A stretch of 64,000 bases of DNA from an uncultured Bacteroidota bacterium (GTDB taxonomy: Bacteria > Bacteroidota > Bacteroidia > Chitinophagales > Chitinophagaceae), in NCBI GenBank assembly GCA_903929195.1, contig CAIYTT010000028.1, positions 46,925 to 110,924 on the forward strand, written 5' to 3'. Shown one piece after another: positions 7,457 to 15,818 of this stretch. Both the position numbers and the translations under genes were made by a program. The notes beneath the pieces were generated by a model that worked only from the letters and a program-made list of their open reading frames with translations, was not told the DNA's origin and did no database searches. Within the stretch, counting starts at the first letter, position 1, and the number at the start of each line of letters is the position of its first letter.

Positions 7457-8020
7457 TTAGTTTGTGGCATGTGGTTTATTGCCTAAAAAAGAACATTGAT
7501 TAAATACTGAATCCACTCGTATTGTATGTGTAAATGTATCGTAATGTGGTGTTTGTATATATTCATATCTAAACATGCTTAACCGTGTATTACTTTGCAG
7601 TGTTACATTGTAAGACTTTTGATATAATGAATCATTCGTAGCTGGTAAAAAAATGGTCCATACTGCTTGGTTAAGTCCTACATGACCATGTAGAGTATCT
7701 AAAGGGTCTGAATGTAAAACAAATTTTACATTTAGATTTCCACCATAATCAGGCAATACAAACGCTGTATCAATAATTGCTGCTCCATTATTACAAGTGG
7801 TAAAGCCTGCATAAACTCCAATAAATCTACCTTGAGTCCAGTTTTCGCATTGGGCACCATCGTAGCCAACAGGGCAGGTACAAATACCATTACCACAAGA
7901 ACCACCGTGCTGGCAATGCTGGTCGGTGCAGGGGTCTTTTTCGCAAGAAGAATAGACAACTGTGATTAATATGCCTGCTAAAAAAAATAGTGGTAGAATA
8001 TAACGTTTCAAAAATTTCAT
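7457..8020 (-). CDS. Lipoprotein with one EGF-like domain
   Basis: The 187-residue product has a hydrophobic N-terminus ending at Cys26 (VVYSSCEKDPC), likely a lipoprotein signal. It then has a six-cysteine EGF-like module in about residues 30-59 (CTDQHCQHGGSCGNGICTCP, then GYDGAQCE). The rest (about 60-187) is a beta-rich domain without a name that I know; similar EGF-then-beta proteins are common and uncharacterised in Bacteroidota. Probably anchored in the outer membrane. Monocistronic: it has its own -7 element at 8048-8055 and its own terminator. Confidence 0.7.
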   Translation of the reverse strand: MKFLKRYILPLFFLAGILITVVYSSCEKDPCTDQHCQHGGSCGNGICTCPVGYDGAQCENWTQGRFIGVYAGFTTCNNGAAIIDTAFVLPDYGGNLNVKFVLHSDPLDTLHGHVGLNQAVWTIFLPATNDSLYQKSYNVTLQSNTRLSMFRYEYIQTPHYDTFTHTIRVDSVFNQCSFLGNKPHATN

Positions 8021-8047
8021 AATATTATATTTGAGTGTAAATTACAA

Positions 8048-8055
8048 CAAAAGTA
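8048..8055 (-). promoter_or_regulatory. Promoter -7 element (TACTTTTG) of the EGF lipoprotein gene
   Basis: Minus-strand TACTTTTG fits TAnnTTTG and lies 27 nt before the ATG at 8020. Confidence 0.45.
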
Positions 8056-8085
8056 TTTATTTGGAAACTATTTTACTAATTTTTT

Positions 8086-9120
8086 TTATGAAAAAGCATT
8101 CCAACCCTGTGCTATTAATTTGTGGTTATTACCACCCTTAGATAGCATGTAAGTTCCTTTCTCTTTTTCAGTAATATAACCTATTACCGAAATATGTGCA
8201 TTTGTTTTCATAATCTCGTAGTCCTCCTGTTTTATGGTAAAAAGAAGTTCGTAATCCTCGCCACCGCTTAATGCACAACTGGTTCTATCTAATAAGAACT
8301 CTAATGCCATTTTTTCGGTGTCAGGGTGAAACGGAATTTTTCCTTCATATAAAACACAACCTACATTGCTGCTTTTACAAATATGTAGTAATTCAGAGCT
8401 TAGCCCATCACTAATATCTATCATAGATGTGGGTGTAATATTATTTTCTTGTAACCATTCTACAATTTCTGCTCTTGGTTCCGGTTTTAGTATTCTACGT
8501 ATTAAATAAGATTGGTCTTCCAAATCAGGTTGTATGCCCGGGTTTTCTAAAAATATCTTTTTTTCTCTCTCTAATAATTGTAAACCTAAATAGGCAGCCC
8601 CTAAGTTGCCCGATACGCAAATTAAATCATTAACTTTTGCCCCGCTTCTGGTTACATATTTATCGGGGGCTACCTCGCCAATAGCAGTAACACTTATAAT
8701 AAATCCTTTTTGACAACTGGATGTATCACCACCAATTAAATCAACATTATACTTTTGACAGGCTGCATAAACACCTTCATAAAATTCTTCTAATGCTTCT
8801 ACCGAAAATTTATTAGATATACCAATAGACATAGTAATATGTGTAGGCGTTGCAAACATGGCATAAATATCAGACAAATTAACAGCTACAGCCTTATAAC
8901 CTAAATGTTTAAGTGGGGTGTACATTAAATCGAAATGAATACCCTCTATTAATAAATCGGTAGAAACAACCATTTGCTTACCAAATTGGTCTATAACAGC
9001 TGCATCGTCGCCAACACTTAACAATGTGCCTGCCTGTGTAATTTCATTATTTTTTGTAAGATGTTCTATGAGTCCAAATTCGCCAAACTCACTTATTTCG
9101 GTTCTTTCGTTTTGTTGCAT
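8086..9120 (-). CDS. thiL: Thiamine-monophosphate kinase
   Basis: ThiL phosphorylates thiamine monophosphate to thiamine diphosphate with ATP, the last step of cofactor synthesis. The 344-residue product shows EFGLIEHL, VGDDAAV, VSTDLLIEGIHFD, AVNLSDIYAMFATP, LIGGDTSS, GNLGAAYLGL, MIDISDGL and LSGGEDYELLFT, the expected order of ThiL/PurM-fold motifs. The start is taken at the ATG at 9120 (MQQNERTEISEFG). A TTG 21 nt further upstream is in frame but overlaps the TACTTTTG promoter element at 9139-9146. No other thiamine genes are adjacent and no TPP riboswitch is visible. Confidence 0.92.
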   Translation of the reverse strand: MQQNERTEISEFGEFGLIEHLTKNNEITQAGTLLSVGDDAAVIDQFGKQMVVSTDLLIEGIHFDLMYTPLKHLGYKAVAVNLSDIYAMFATPTHITMSIGISNKFSVEALEEFYEGVYAACQKYNVDLIGGDTSSCQKGFIISVTAIGEVAPDKYVTRSGAKVNDLICVSGNLGAAYLGLQLLEREKKIFLENPGIQPDLEDQSYLIRRILKPEPRAEIVEWLQENNITPTSMIDISDGLSSELLHICKSSNVGCVLYEGKIPFHPDTEKMALEFLLDRTSCALSGGEDYELLFTIKQEDYEIMKTNAHISVIGYITEKEKGTYMLSKGGNNHKLIAQGWNAFS

Positions 9121-9138
9121 ATTTTTTGTTCTATTTTG

Positions 9139-9146
9139 CAAAAGTA
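9139..9146 (-). promoter_or_regulatory. Promoter -7 element (TACTTTTG) of thiL
   Basis: TACTTTTG on the minus strand, 18 nt before the ATG at 9120. It argues against the upstream TTG as start. Confidence 0.5.
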
Positions 9147-9195
9147 GCTGAATCTTGCTTTTTTATTTATTACGTGTTTATTTGTAATGTTTCAT

Positions 9196-9786
9196 TTATT
9201 TTATTTCATCCACTGCTTTTATTTCAATAGTTGAAAGATTTTTTAAATACCTGCCACCGCCATTAATATCATTTGCAGATAAAACCAATAGTTTTTCAGG
9301 TATTTGATTTAAACTCTTCCCATTTTTTTCAGTAATTAGATATACATGATTCCCAATTTCAGTATTGTACAATTCATTCCACGAATAGCTATTTTTATAA
9401 CCGTCAACGGCAGTAAGAATTATAAAAAACTGATTGTAATTTTTGTAATTTGTAGATAAAATAACAGTGCTATCTAAAATTGTTTTTAATAATACTCCTT
9501 TCATATTTTTTGCATTTATAACTATATCGCCTTTATGATTCTTTATGTATACTGTACCAATAGATTCTTGCTTCATTTGTAATAAATCTTTTTCAGTATA
9601 TATCCTTTCTTTTTTCACTAAACCGAAGACCCTAAATTCATTTGTTATCATGTCATTTTTCTCATTAAGAATCAGTTCTTTATGGTTAGTTTGTGGCATA
9701 GATTCAAACAAAACCGGAGTACTTTTTGTTTGCGTGTATGCATTAAAAGCTAAAAAAATTGAAATTATTAAAAATAGATATTTCAT
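9196..9786 (-). CDS. Secreted sulfite-oxidase-fold (molybdopterin-binding-like) protein without the cofactor cysteine
   Basis: The 196-residue product has a signal peptide (to about residue 18, ending AYTQ). From about 50 on it follows the Oxidored_molyb pattern: FRVFGLVKKERIYTEKDLLQ, then MKGVLLKTILDS, TAVDGYKNSYSWNELY, a KLLVLS strand, and GGGRYLKNLSTIEIK at the end. In true sulfite oxidases and YedY a cysteine after the first strands holds the molybdenum cofactor; the mature part here has no cysteine at all. So I read it as a non-catalytic relative of the fold, of unknown role in the periplasm. Fold assignment is from pattern memory and should be checked. Confidence 0.55.
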   Translation of the reverse strand: MKYLFLIISIFLAFNAYTQTKSTPVLFESMPQTNHKELILNEKNDMITNEFRVFGLVKKERIYTEKDLLQMKQESIGTVYIKNHKGDIVINAKNMKGVLLKTILDSTVILSTNYKNYNQFFIILTAVDGYKNSYSWNELYNTEIGNHVYLITEKNGKSLNQIPEKLLVLSANDINGGGRYLKNLSTIEIKAVDEIK

Positions 9787-9812
9787 AAGAAAATTTTTTA
9801 TTAAAACGTATA

Positions 9813-11018
9813 TTATTTAATCTGCCTTCTGCACAAATAAAATGCAAATATCCCGAAAACAAAATTGGGTAACCATACAGCAAGAAAAGGACTAAAATTT
9901 GACTTGGTAGCAAAAGTTGTAGATGTTTGCAAAAACATAATATATATTGCACTTATAACTATGCCCAAAGCCAAATGAAAACCACTACCGCCTCTAATTT
10001 TCTTGCTGGCAATACATACACCAATTATAGTTAAAATTAAGCCTGCAAATGGTTGGGCGCTACGCCGTTCTTTTTCAACAAAGTAGAAATTTAAATTTTC
10101 TCTGCCTCTGGTTTGTTCTGTATTTATGTATTTATTTAATTGTGGTGTAGTTAATGCCTCTTTTATAGCTTCATTCTTTTCTAAATCAGATGGTACAAAA
10201 GCATATTTCATATCCATGGCACTTACTGTGCGTACACTCTCCTGAAACGTATCGTTAGTGCGAATGGTTACATTATGTAAATGCCATATTTTTAATGCCG
10301 TATCATAGTTTACCCAGTCTGCCATTAGTTTTTCGGCTAATAAAGTACCTTTAATTTTTTCGCATGTAAAATGGTTACCTGTATTACTTATAAAATTAAA
10401 GCTTTGCATATATATATAGTTATCTTTACCTATACCTAAATGCACATTTTCGCCGGGAGCTAAATAATTACCGAAATTACCATCATTAATATATTTATCT
10501 TCGAATGCAACTCTATTTTTATTGGCTACAGGTATTACCCAATGATTAGCAATAAAAGAAACTAAACATAGCAAACCGCCACCAATAAAATAAGGTCTTA
10601 AAAATCGCTGAAAAGAAACGCCTGCCGAAAGCATAGCAATAATCTCTGATTTATAAGCAAGCTTTGAAGTAAAAAAAATAGTAGAAATAAAAATAAATAA
10701 GGGAAATAGTAATGCTGTAATATGGGGAACAAAATCCATATAATAATGTACTATGTCATTAAGTGGTACTTTTTTTTGAACGAAATTATCTACTTTTTCA
10801 GAATAGTCTATAACACACGAAATAACAGCCAAAATCATGATTGCAAAGACGAATGTGCTAATAAATTTACCTATAAGATAAACATCCAGTTTTTTTATAC
10901 CTAATAAGCCCCAACCTCTGAATGGAATTTTATATTTTTTTACATTTTCCCCATCAAAACTTTCAGGCAGGTAATTTATGTTATTCGTATTGTCAATATC
11001 ACTCTTTTGTTTATCCAT
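9813..11018 (-). CDS. LptF/LptG (YjgP/YjgQ) family lipopolysaccharide export permease
   Basis: The 401-residue product has the family layout: N-terminal KLDVYLIGKFISTFVFAIMI membrane segment, two more helices, a central periplasmic beta-rich part (about residues 150-300), and three C-terminal helices with PFAGLILTIIGVCIASKK. These permeases pair with LptB2 to extract LPS from the inner membrane. Only one permease is here, and I cannot tell LptF from LptG. I chose the ATG at 11018 because a TAACTTTG promoter element lies 43 nt upstream and GGGAAG lies just before it. The longer frame from 11144 runs past that promoter and adds an unlikely signal-like segment. Confidence 0.8.
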   Translation of the reverse strand: MDKQKSDIDNTNNINYLPESFDGENVKKYKIPFRGWGLLGIKKLDVYLIGKFISTFVFAIMILAVISCVIDYSEKVDNFVQKKVPLNDIVHYYMDFVPHITALLFPLFIFISTIFFTSKLAYKSEIIAMLSAGVSFQRFLRPYFIGGGLLCLVSFIANHWVIPVANKNRVAFEDKYINDGNFGNYLAPGENVHLGIGKDNYIYMQSFNFISNTGNHFTCEKIKGTLLAEKLMADWVNYDTALKIWHLHNVTIRTNDTFQESVRTVSAMDMKYAFVPSDLEKNEAIKEALTTPQLNKYINTEQTRGRENLNFYFVEKERRSAQPFAGLILTIIGVCIASKKIRGGSGFHLALGIVISAIYIMFLQTSTTFATKSNFSPFLAVWLPNFVFGIFAFYLCRRQIK

Positions 11019-11060
11019 AAATACTTCCCTAAACGAAATATTGTTACAATTAGTAAACAA

Positions 11061-11068
11061 CAAAGTTA
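11061..11068 (-). promoter_or_regulatory. Promoter -7 element (TAACTTTG) of the LptF/G gene
   Basis: Minus-strand TAACTTTG, 42 nt before the ATG at 11018. It lies inside the longer alternative frame and so supports the shorter one. Confidence 0.5.
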
Positions 11069-11303
11069 AGCCTAAAGCAAACAAATAAAGTCTATTAATA
11101 CAAATGTATATATTAAAATATTCCCAAAAACAAGGAAAATCCAATTTTTTGGGTTGTTAATTAGTAATGCCCCCTTTTTTGGGGGGATAATTGGAAAAAT
11201 CTAGTTTGTTGAAAACTGTTAAGAAAAGTACTACCTTCTTGAATTTCAGAAATAGACTATATAAAATTAAATATTTATCGTTGAAATATAAAAATACACA
11301 TTA

Positions 11304-12146
11304 TTAATAATCGCCATAAATAGTAATAGGTAATTCTGCAAGTGCAGCTGCTAATTGCTTATCGCTGGGTGCAATACCATGCCATTCGTGTGTGCCTTCC
11401 ATAAAACTTACGCCTTTGCCCATTTGCGTATGCATTATAATTGATATAGGTTTTGCTTTGCCGGTTGCGAGTTTTGCTTCTGCCATAACTTTTAAAATGT
11501 CATCTATATCATTTCCATTCATTTCAAACACTTGCCATCCAAATGCCTGTAACTTGTTGCTTAAAGAGCCTAAATTCATAACAACATTTGTAGGGCCGTC
11601 TATTTGTTGTCCATTATAATCTATTGTAGCAATTAAATTATCAATTTTATGGTGTGCTGCAAACATTAATGCTTCCCAGTTTTGTCCCTCTTGCATTTCA
11701 CCATCACCATGTAAAGAATAAACAATATGCGAATCATTATTCATTTTCTTAGCCATTGCAGCCCCGCAGGCAACACTTAAACCTTGCCCTAATGAGCCGC
11801 TGGCAATACGCACACCGGGTAAATGGTCGTGTGTAGCAGGATGACCCTGTAAACGAGTGTTTAGCTTTCTGAAAGTACTGAGTTCCTTAATATCAAAATA
11901 GCCACTACGTGCTAAAACACTATAAAACAAAGGGGATATATGCCCATTAGACAAAAAGAAAATATCTTCGTTAATACCATCCATTTCAAAACCCGCCTTA
12001 CGTTCCATTATATTAAAATAGAGAGCTGTTAAAAAATCAGAACAGCCTAAAGACCCACCGGGATGCCCGCTTTGCACAGCATGTACCATTCTTAATATAT
12101 CGCGGCGTACCTGTGTAGCCATTTGTTTCAATTCAATACGTTCCAT
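11304..12146 (-). CDS. Transketolase, N-terminal (thiamine diphosphate-binding) subunit
   Basis: The 280-residue product equals the N-terminal third of a full transketolase: VHAVQSGHPGGSLGCSDFL near residues 22-40, LSNGHISPLFYSVLA, GHPATHDHLPGVRIASGSLG, the ThDP/metal motif HGDGEMQEGQNWEA and ATIDYNGQQIDG. Split transketolases (two subunits, E1-alpha/beta-like) are common in Bacteroidota and Firmicutes. The enzyme moves two-carbon units between sugar phosphates in the pentose phosphate pathway. The C-terminal subunit, normally next to this one, is not in the window: downstream lies the LptF/G gene. Either the partner is elsewhere or the pair has been separated. Confidence 0.85.
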   Translation of the reverse strand: MERIELKQMATQVRRDILRMVHAVQSGHPGGSLGCSDFLTALYFNIMERKAGFEMDGINEDIFFLSNGHISPLFYSVLARSGYFDIKELSTFRKLNTRLQGHPATHDHLPGVRIASGSLGQGLSVACGAAMAKKMNNDSHIVYSLHGDGEMQEGQNWEALMFAAHHKIDNLIATIDYNGQQIDGPTNVVMNLGSLSNKLQAFGWQVFEMNGNDIDDILKVMAEAKLATGKAKPISIIMHTQMGKGVSFMEGTHEWHGIAPSDKQLAAALAELPITIYGDY

Positions 12147-12166
12147 TAAAATACTTTATTTACAGG

Positions 12167-12174
12167 CAAAAGTA
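12167..12174 (-). promoter_or_regulatory. Promoter -7 element (TACTTTTG) of the transketolase gene
   Basis: Minus-strand TACTTTTG, 20 nt before the ATG at 12146; matches TAnnTTTG. Confidence 0.45.
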
Positions 12175-12225
12175 AGTTATATGCTTTGTTTTTTAGAAAA
12201 ACAATAAATAATAGCTCCATTTTAT

Positions 12226-12720
12226 TTATCGCTTACCTAATTCTATTACTTCACATTGTTTCATATCCTTGCCATCTATTACAAATCTTATTATCGTGCG
12301 TACGGTATGCCACCCCGAATGGCCGGCAGCACCCGGATTAATATGTAAACAATTTATTTTATTGTCGTAAATAACTTTTAATATATGCGAGTGCCCTGAA
12401 ATAAATAAACGGGAAGCATTTGTAATTAATTGGTCTTTTATTCCCGGTGCATATTTAGCAGGATGGCCGCCAATATGGGTAATAAACACATTCACTTCTT
12501 CGCAAGTAAAAATGAGTTTTTCCGGATACTTTAGTCTTATATCTATATTATCTATATTGCCATAAACACCCCTTAATGGTTTAAAATCTTTTAATTTGTC
12601 GGCAATTCCTATGTAGCCGAAATCACCGGCATGCCAAATTTCATCGCAATTCTCAAAATGTTTAAAAACAGCATCGTCTAAAAAACTATGTGTATCCGAT
12701 ATTAATCCTATTCTTGTCAC
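12226..12720 (-). CDS. YfcE/MJ0936-type metallophosphoesterase
   Basis: The 164-residue product carries the metal ligands of the calcineurin-like family in order: SDTHS (residues 8-12), HAGDFG near 32, GVYGNID near 52, FITHIGG near 79 and SGHSHI near 109. Length fits the small YfcE-like phosphodiesterases, which act on artificial phosphodiester substrates with Mn2+; the natural substrate is unknown. Cytoplasmic. It starts 24 nt after the HxlR regulator gene and so may be its co-transcribed partner, though a functional link is not obvious. Confidence 0.85.
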   Translation of the reverse strand: MTRIGLISDTHSFLDDAVFKHFENCDEIWHAGDFGYIGIADKLKDFKPLRGVYGNIDNIDIRLKYPEKLIFTCEEVNVFITHIGGHPAKYAPGIKDQLITNASRLFISGHSHILKVIYDNKINCLHINPGAAGHSGWHTVRTIIRFVIDGKDMKQCEVIELGKR

Positions 12721-12744
12721 AATTACTACTATTACAAGGTTACT

Positions 12745-13101
12745 TTATTGATTTTCTTTGGTCATTACTTTCTTTCTATGCTCTTTCCCCCAATCATGTA
12801 GTGAATTAATTACACTTCTAAGCGAATCAGCGTATGGAGTAAGCGAGTAGGAAACAGATACCGGAATAGAGTCATAAACGCTTCGTTTTACTAATTGATG
12901 CATCTCCAAGTCTTTTAACTCTTTCGACAACATTTTAGGTGTTATACCTAATAATGTATGTAATTCTTTAAATCTATATTTGCCATGTGCTAATGCAATA
13001 ATAATTGGGAGTTTCCATTTTCCGTTTAAAACATCTAATGCATCCCTAACTGCTAATAATTGCCCGTTACATTCAACTTCGCCTATTTTTTCTATATTCA
13101 T
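12745..13101 (-). CDS. HxlR-family winged-helix transcriptional regulator
   Basis: The 118-residue product has the HxlR layout: DVLNGKWKLPIIIALAHGKYRFKEL (residues about 24-48), GITPKMLSKELKDLE recognition region, and SYSLTPYADSLRSVINSLHDWG at the end. It lacks the N-terminal CP motif cysteine that many redox-sensing HxlR proteins have at the start of the domain; there is a Cys at residue 10 (VECNGQ). It is divergent from a DoxX-like gene, a common arrangement, and a 9-bp inverted repeat lies between the two. Confidence 0.88.
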   Translation of the reverse strand: MNIEKIGEVECNGQLLAVRDALDVLNGKWKLPIIIALAHGKYRFKELHTLLGITPKMLSKELKDLEMHQLVKRSVYDSIPVSVSYSLTPYADSLRSVINSLHDWGKEHRKKVMTKENQ

Positions 13102-13152
13102 CTTCTATAATTATTTGTTTATACAAACTAATAACACTGAAAATTTATAATG

Positions 13153-13191
13153 TTGCTATACAAAAGTATATCAGTATAAAAAGTATAGCAA
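13153..13191. promoter_or_regulatory. Candidate HxlR operator: TTGCTATAC-N21-GTATAGCAA
   Basis: Perfect 9-bp inverted arms (13153-13161 and 13183-13191) separated by 21 nt. The spacer holds further GTATA/TATAC-like half sites. It lies midway between the divergent regulator and DoxX genes, where an HxlR dimer would be expected to bind. Site assignment is inference from position and symmetry. Confidence 0.6.
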
Positions 13192-13223
13192 ATATACAAT
13201 AATTTGCACGAAAATTATAAAAA

Positions 13224-13586
13224 ATGAAAACAAATAAAATTATCTATTGGATTACAACAGGCATTTTTTCAGCCTTCATGCTTATGAGTGCTTATATGTA
13301 TTTAAGCCATAATGCAAAGATTGTGGAAGCATACAAAGAAATTGGCTTCCCATTGTTTTTTGCTAATATATTGGGAACAGCAAAACTATTAGGTGCAATA
13401 GGTATATTGCAACCACTATATCCTAAATTGAAAGAATGGGCTTATGCCGGGTTTACATTTGTACTTATTGGTGCTATAAGTACACATATTATTACATCTA
13501 CCAGTTTTGTACCCGCGTTACTATTTACGCTAATATTAGCTACTTCTTATTATTTTAATATGAAAGAATATAGTGCTAAAGCTTAA
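13224..13586 (+). CDS. DoxX-like four-helix membrane protein
   Basis: The 120-residue product has four predicted membrane helices (about residues 7-26, 40-62, 70-90, 95-112) with KIVEAYKEIGFPLFF and GTAKLLGAIGIL, a pattern of DoxX-like proteins. Members are found in the inner membrane near redox or thiol-stress regulators; the biochemical role is not established. It is divergent from the HxlR gene and probably its main target. Confidence 0.8.
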   Translation: MKTNKIIYWITTGIFSAFMLMSAYMYLSHNAKIVEAYKEIGFPLFFANILGTAKLLGAIGILQPLYPKLKEWAYAGFTFVLIGAISTHIITSTSFVPALLFTLILATSYYFNMKEYSAKA

Positions 13587-13616
13587 TATTTGTTAGTTTC
13601 CTGAGATTAAATAGAT

Positions 13617-13660
13617 AACTACGAAAATTATTTACATAAAATAGTTTTCGTAGTTTTTTT
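13617..13660 (+). terminator. Intrinsic terminator of the DoxX-like gene
   Basis: Perfect 11-bp stem AACTACGAAAA / TTTTCGTAGTT (13617-13627 and 13645-13655, loop 17 nt) followed by T to 13660, 31 nt after the stop codon. From 13661 to 13877 I see nothing else. Confidence 0.8.
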
Positions 13661-13877
13661 GGTGTATAAAATCGTAGCATTTAAATTTTAATCTAAAGTA
13701 GCTGATAATTTTAGTAAAGAGATAATCTATAACTATTTTGTTTTATACTATACCTAAACGGAGGTAATTTGATTGTCTTACATCAAATACATACATTGTT
13801 ACAATATAGATATTTTTAAAGTAGTTAGGGTGCTATTCTATGTATAATATGCATAAAATAGCAACGTTGTATTGTAA

Positions 13878-15770
13878 TTAAGATTGTTCCATTTCACTTA
13901 GTTCCAACCATCTCATTTCTTTTGTTTCTAATAAGCCGGTTATTTGGGTTAGGCGAAAACTTATTTTTTGTATCTCATCATAGTTTAAACCCGGATTTTC
14001 CATTTTTTCTGTAATTGATACCCTTTCTTTTTCTAAATTGGCAATCTCTTTTTCTAATTGTTCAAATTCTTTTTTGTCTTTAAATGACCATTTCTTTTTA
14101 GGTGCAGTATTAATTGATACTGAAGGGGTAGGTGTATATTCTGTTACAATTTCTTTTCCGGGTGGCTTTTCCTTCAATTTTTCTTCAATGCGATAATTGG
14201 TGTAATTACCGGGATAATCTCTAATAACTCCATTGCCTTCAAAAATAAACAAATGGTCAACTAATCTATCCATAAAATAACGGTCGTGAGATACAATTAT
14301 TAAACAACCTTGATAATCGTTTAAAAAATTTTCTACAACAGATAATGTAGGTAAGTCTAAATCGTTGGTGGGTTCATCAAGAATTAAAAAATTAGGATTA
14401 CGAAAAAGAACAGATAATAACTGTAATCGTTTTTTTTCGCCTCCGCTCAGTTTCGATAAATAATTATATTGTTGCTCCGGTGGAAATAAAAAGAGTGTTA
14501 AGAATTGCGAAGCCGATAAGGAACTACCATCTGCAAGTGGAAAGTTTTCAGCAATATTCTTTACATATTCTATTAATCGCATGTCTTCCTTAATAACTAA
14601 GCCCTGCTGCGAAAAATTGCCGAAAACTACTGTGTCTCCAATATTAATTTTGCCACTATCCGGCATAGCTTGCTCTTGCAATAATTGCAGGAAGGTACTT
14701 TTGCCTGTTCCGTTTTGTCCAATGATACCTATACGTTCACCTTTTTTAAAGGTATAATCGAAGCCTTTAAGAATTACTTTATCACCAAAACTCTTATAGA
14801 CTTTTTTCATTTCTGCAATTTTACCTCCTAGCCGGTTCATTTTCATTTGCAATTGCACTTGCAAGTCTTCCACTTTTTGTTTGGCTTTAGTTTGTATTTC
14901 ATAAAAATTATCTTGCCTGCTTTTAGATTTTGTAGTTCTAGCTTTAGGTTGTTTACGCATCCATTCAAGCTCTTTGCGAAACAGGTTTTTTGCTTTGTCT
15001 ATATTAGAAAGCGTATTTTCTATACGGGCTGCTTTTTTCTCTAAATAATTTTGATAGTCGCCTTTATAAGTGTATAAGTTTTCGGTATCTATTTCCCATA
15101 TTTCTTCACATACATCTTCTAAGAAATAACGGTCGTGGGTAACCATAAGAAGCGTAACTTTTTGTTGATTAAGATAATTTTCAAGCCATTCTACCATTTC
15201 AATATCCAAATGGTTGGTAGGCTCATCCATTATCAACAATACATGTTTATGCTCAAAACCAATATCTATAAGTGTTTGTGCAAGGGCTATACGCTTACGT
15301 TGCCCACCCGATAGGGTTTTTACTTTTTGGTCGAGCTGTGTAATATTTAATTTACCGAGTATTTGTTTTACCTTACCTTCAAATTCCCATGCCCCTAATT
15401 CGTCTATACGTGCCAGAGCGTGTGCAATATCATTGGGGTCTTTACCGGGATTATTTAATATTTTTTCATATTCTCTAAGAGCCTCAGCAACAGGGTGCTT
15501 ATAATGAAAAATATTATCTAATGCAGTTAGTTCTTCTTCAAAATGGGGTTCTTGTTCAAATAATGCAACTGTAACATCTTTATGAATCCATAGCGTACCG
15601 TCATCAAGAGTTTCTTTTCCTGCAAGAATTTTCAATAAAGTACTTTTTCCTGTCCCGTTACGGGCAATGAGTGCTATTTTATCGCCCTCACTAATATGAA
15701 AAGTAATATCTGTAAATAAAGGTTTTATACCGTGCGATTTACTTATACGGTTCGCTGTTACATAATGCAT
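13878..15770 (-). CDS. ABC-F family ATPase (Uup-like, two nucleotide-binding domains)
   Basis: The 630-residue product has two ABC cassettes: Walker A ARNGTGKST and signature LSGGQRKRIALAQ with DEPTNHLD in the first, then GQNGTGKST, LSGGEKKRLQLL and DEPTNDLD in the second. Between them is the linker rich in K/R (about 250-310), and a C-terminal coiled coil (about 560-630, KDKKEFEQLEKEIANLEKER). No membrane part. This fits Uup-type ABC-F proteins that act on ribosomes or branched DNA. The start is the ATG at 15770 (MHYVTANRISKSHG); an in-frame ATG nine bases further upstream overlaps the promoter element at 15777-15784. Confidence 0.88.
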   Translation of the reverse strand: MHYVTANRISKSHGIKPLFTDITFHISEGDKIALIARNGTGKSTLLKILAGKETLDDGTLWIHKDVTVALFEQEPHFEEELTALDNIFHYKHPVAEALREYEKILNNPGKDPNDIAHALARIDELGAWEFEGKVKQILGKLNITQLDQKVKTLSGGQRKRIALAQTLIDIGFEHKHVLLIMDEPTNHLDIEMVEWLENYLNQQKVTLLMVTHDRYFLEDVCEEIWEIDTENLYTYKGDYQNYLEKKAARIENTLSNIDKAKNLFRKELEWMRKQPKARTTKSKSRQDNFYEIQTKAKQKVEDLQVQLQMKMNRLGGKIAEMKKVYKSFGDKVILKGFDYTFKKGERIGIIGQNGTGKSTFLQLLQEQAMPDSGKINIGDTVVFGNFSQQGLVIKEDMRLIEYVKNIAENFPLADGSSLSASQFLTLFLFPPEQQYNYLSKLSGGEKKRLQLLSVLFRNPNFLILDEPTNDLDLPTLSVVENFLNDYQGCLIIVSHDRYFMDRLVDHLFIFEGNGVIRDYPGNYTNYRIEEKLKEKPPGKEIVTEYTPTPSVSINTAPKKKWSFKDKKEFEQLEKEIANLEKERVSITEKMENPGLNYDEIQKISFRLTQITGLLETKEMRWLELSEMEQS

Positions 15771-15776
15771 ATACCG

Positions 15777-15784
15777 CAAAGATA
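15777..15784 (-). promoter_or_regulatory. Promoter -7 element (TATCTTTG) abutting the ABC-F start
   Basis: Minus-strand TATCTTTG ends 6 nt before the ATG at 15770. It predicts a transcript starting at or very near the start codon. Confidence 0.45.
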
Positions 15785-15818
15785 AGCTTGGAGTGCCAAA
15801 GCATTTGTTATTCTTTAA

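Noticed and set aside
8086..9146. TPP riboswitch upstream of thiL
   Set aside because: No TPP-aptamer motifs, and the -7 element lies only 18 nt before the ATG, which leaves no room for an aptamer.
11170..11186. C5-T6-G6 hairpin downstream of the transketolase gene
   Set aside because: The stem is short (5 bp), has no T tract on the relevant strand and is 120 nt from the stop, so I do not call it a terminator.
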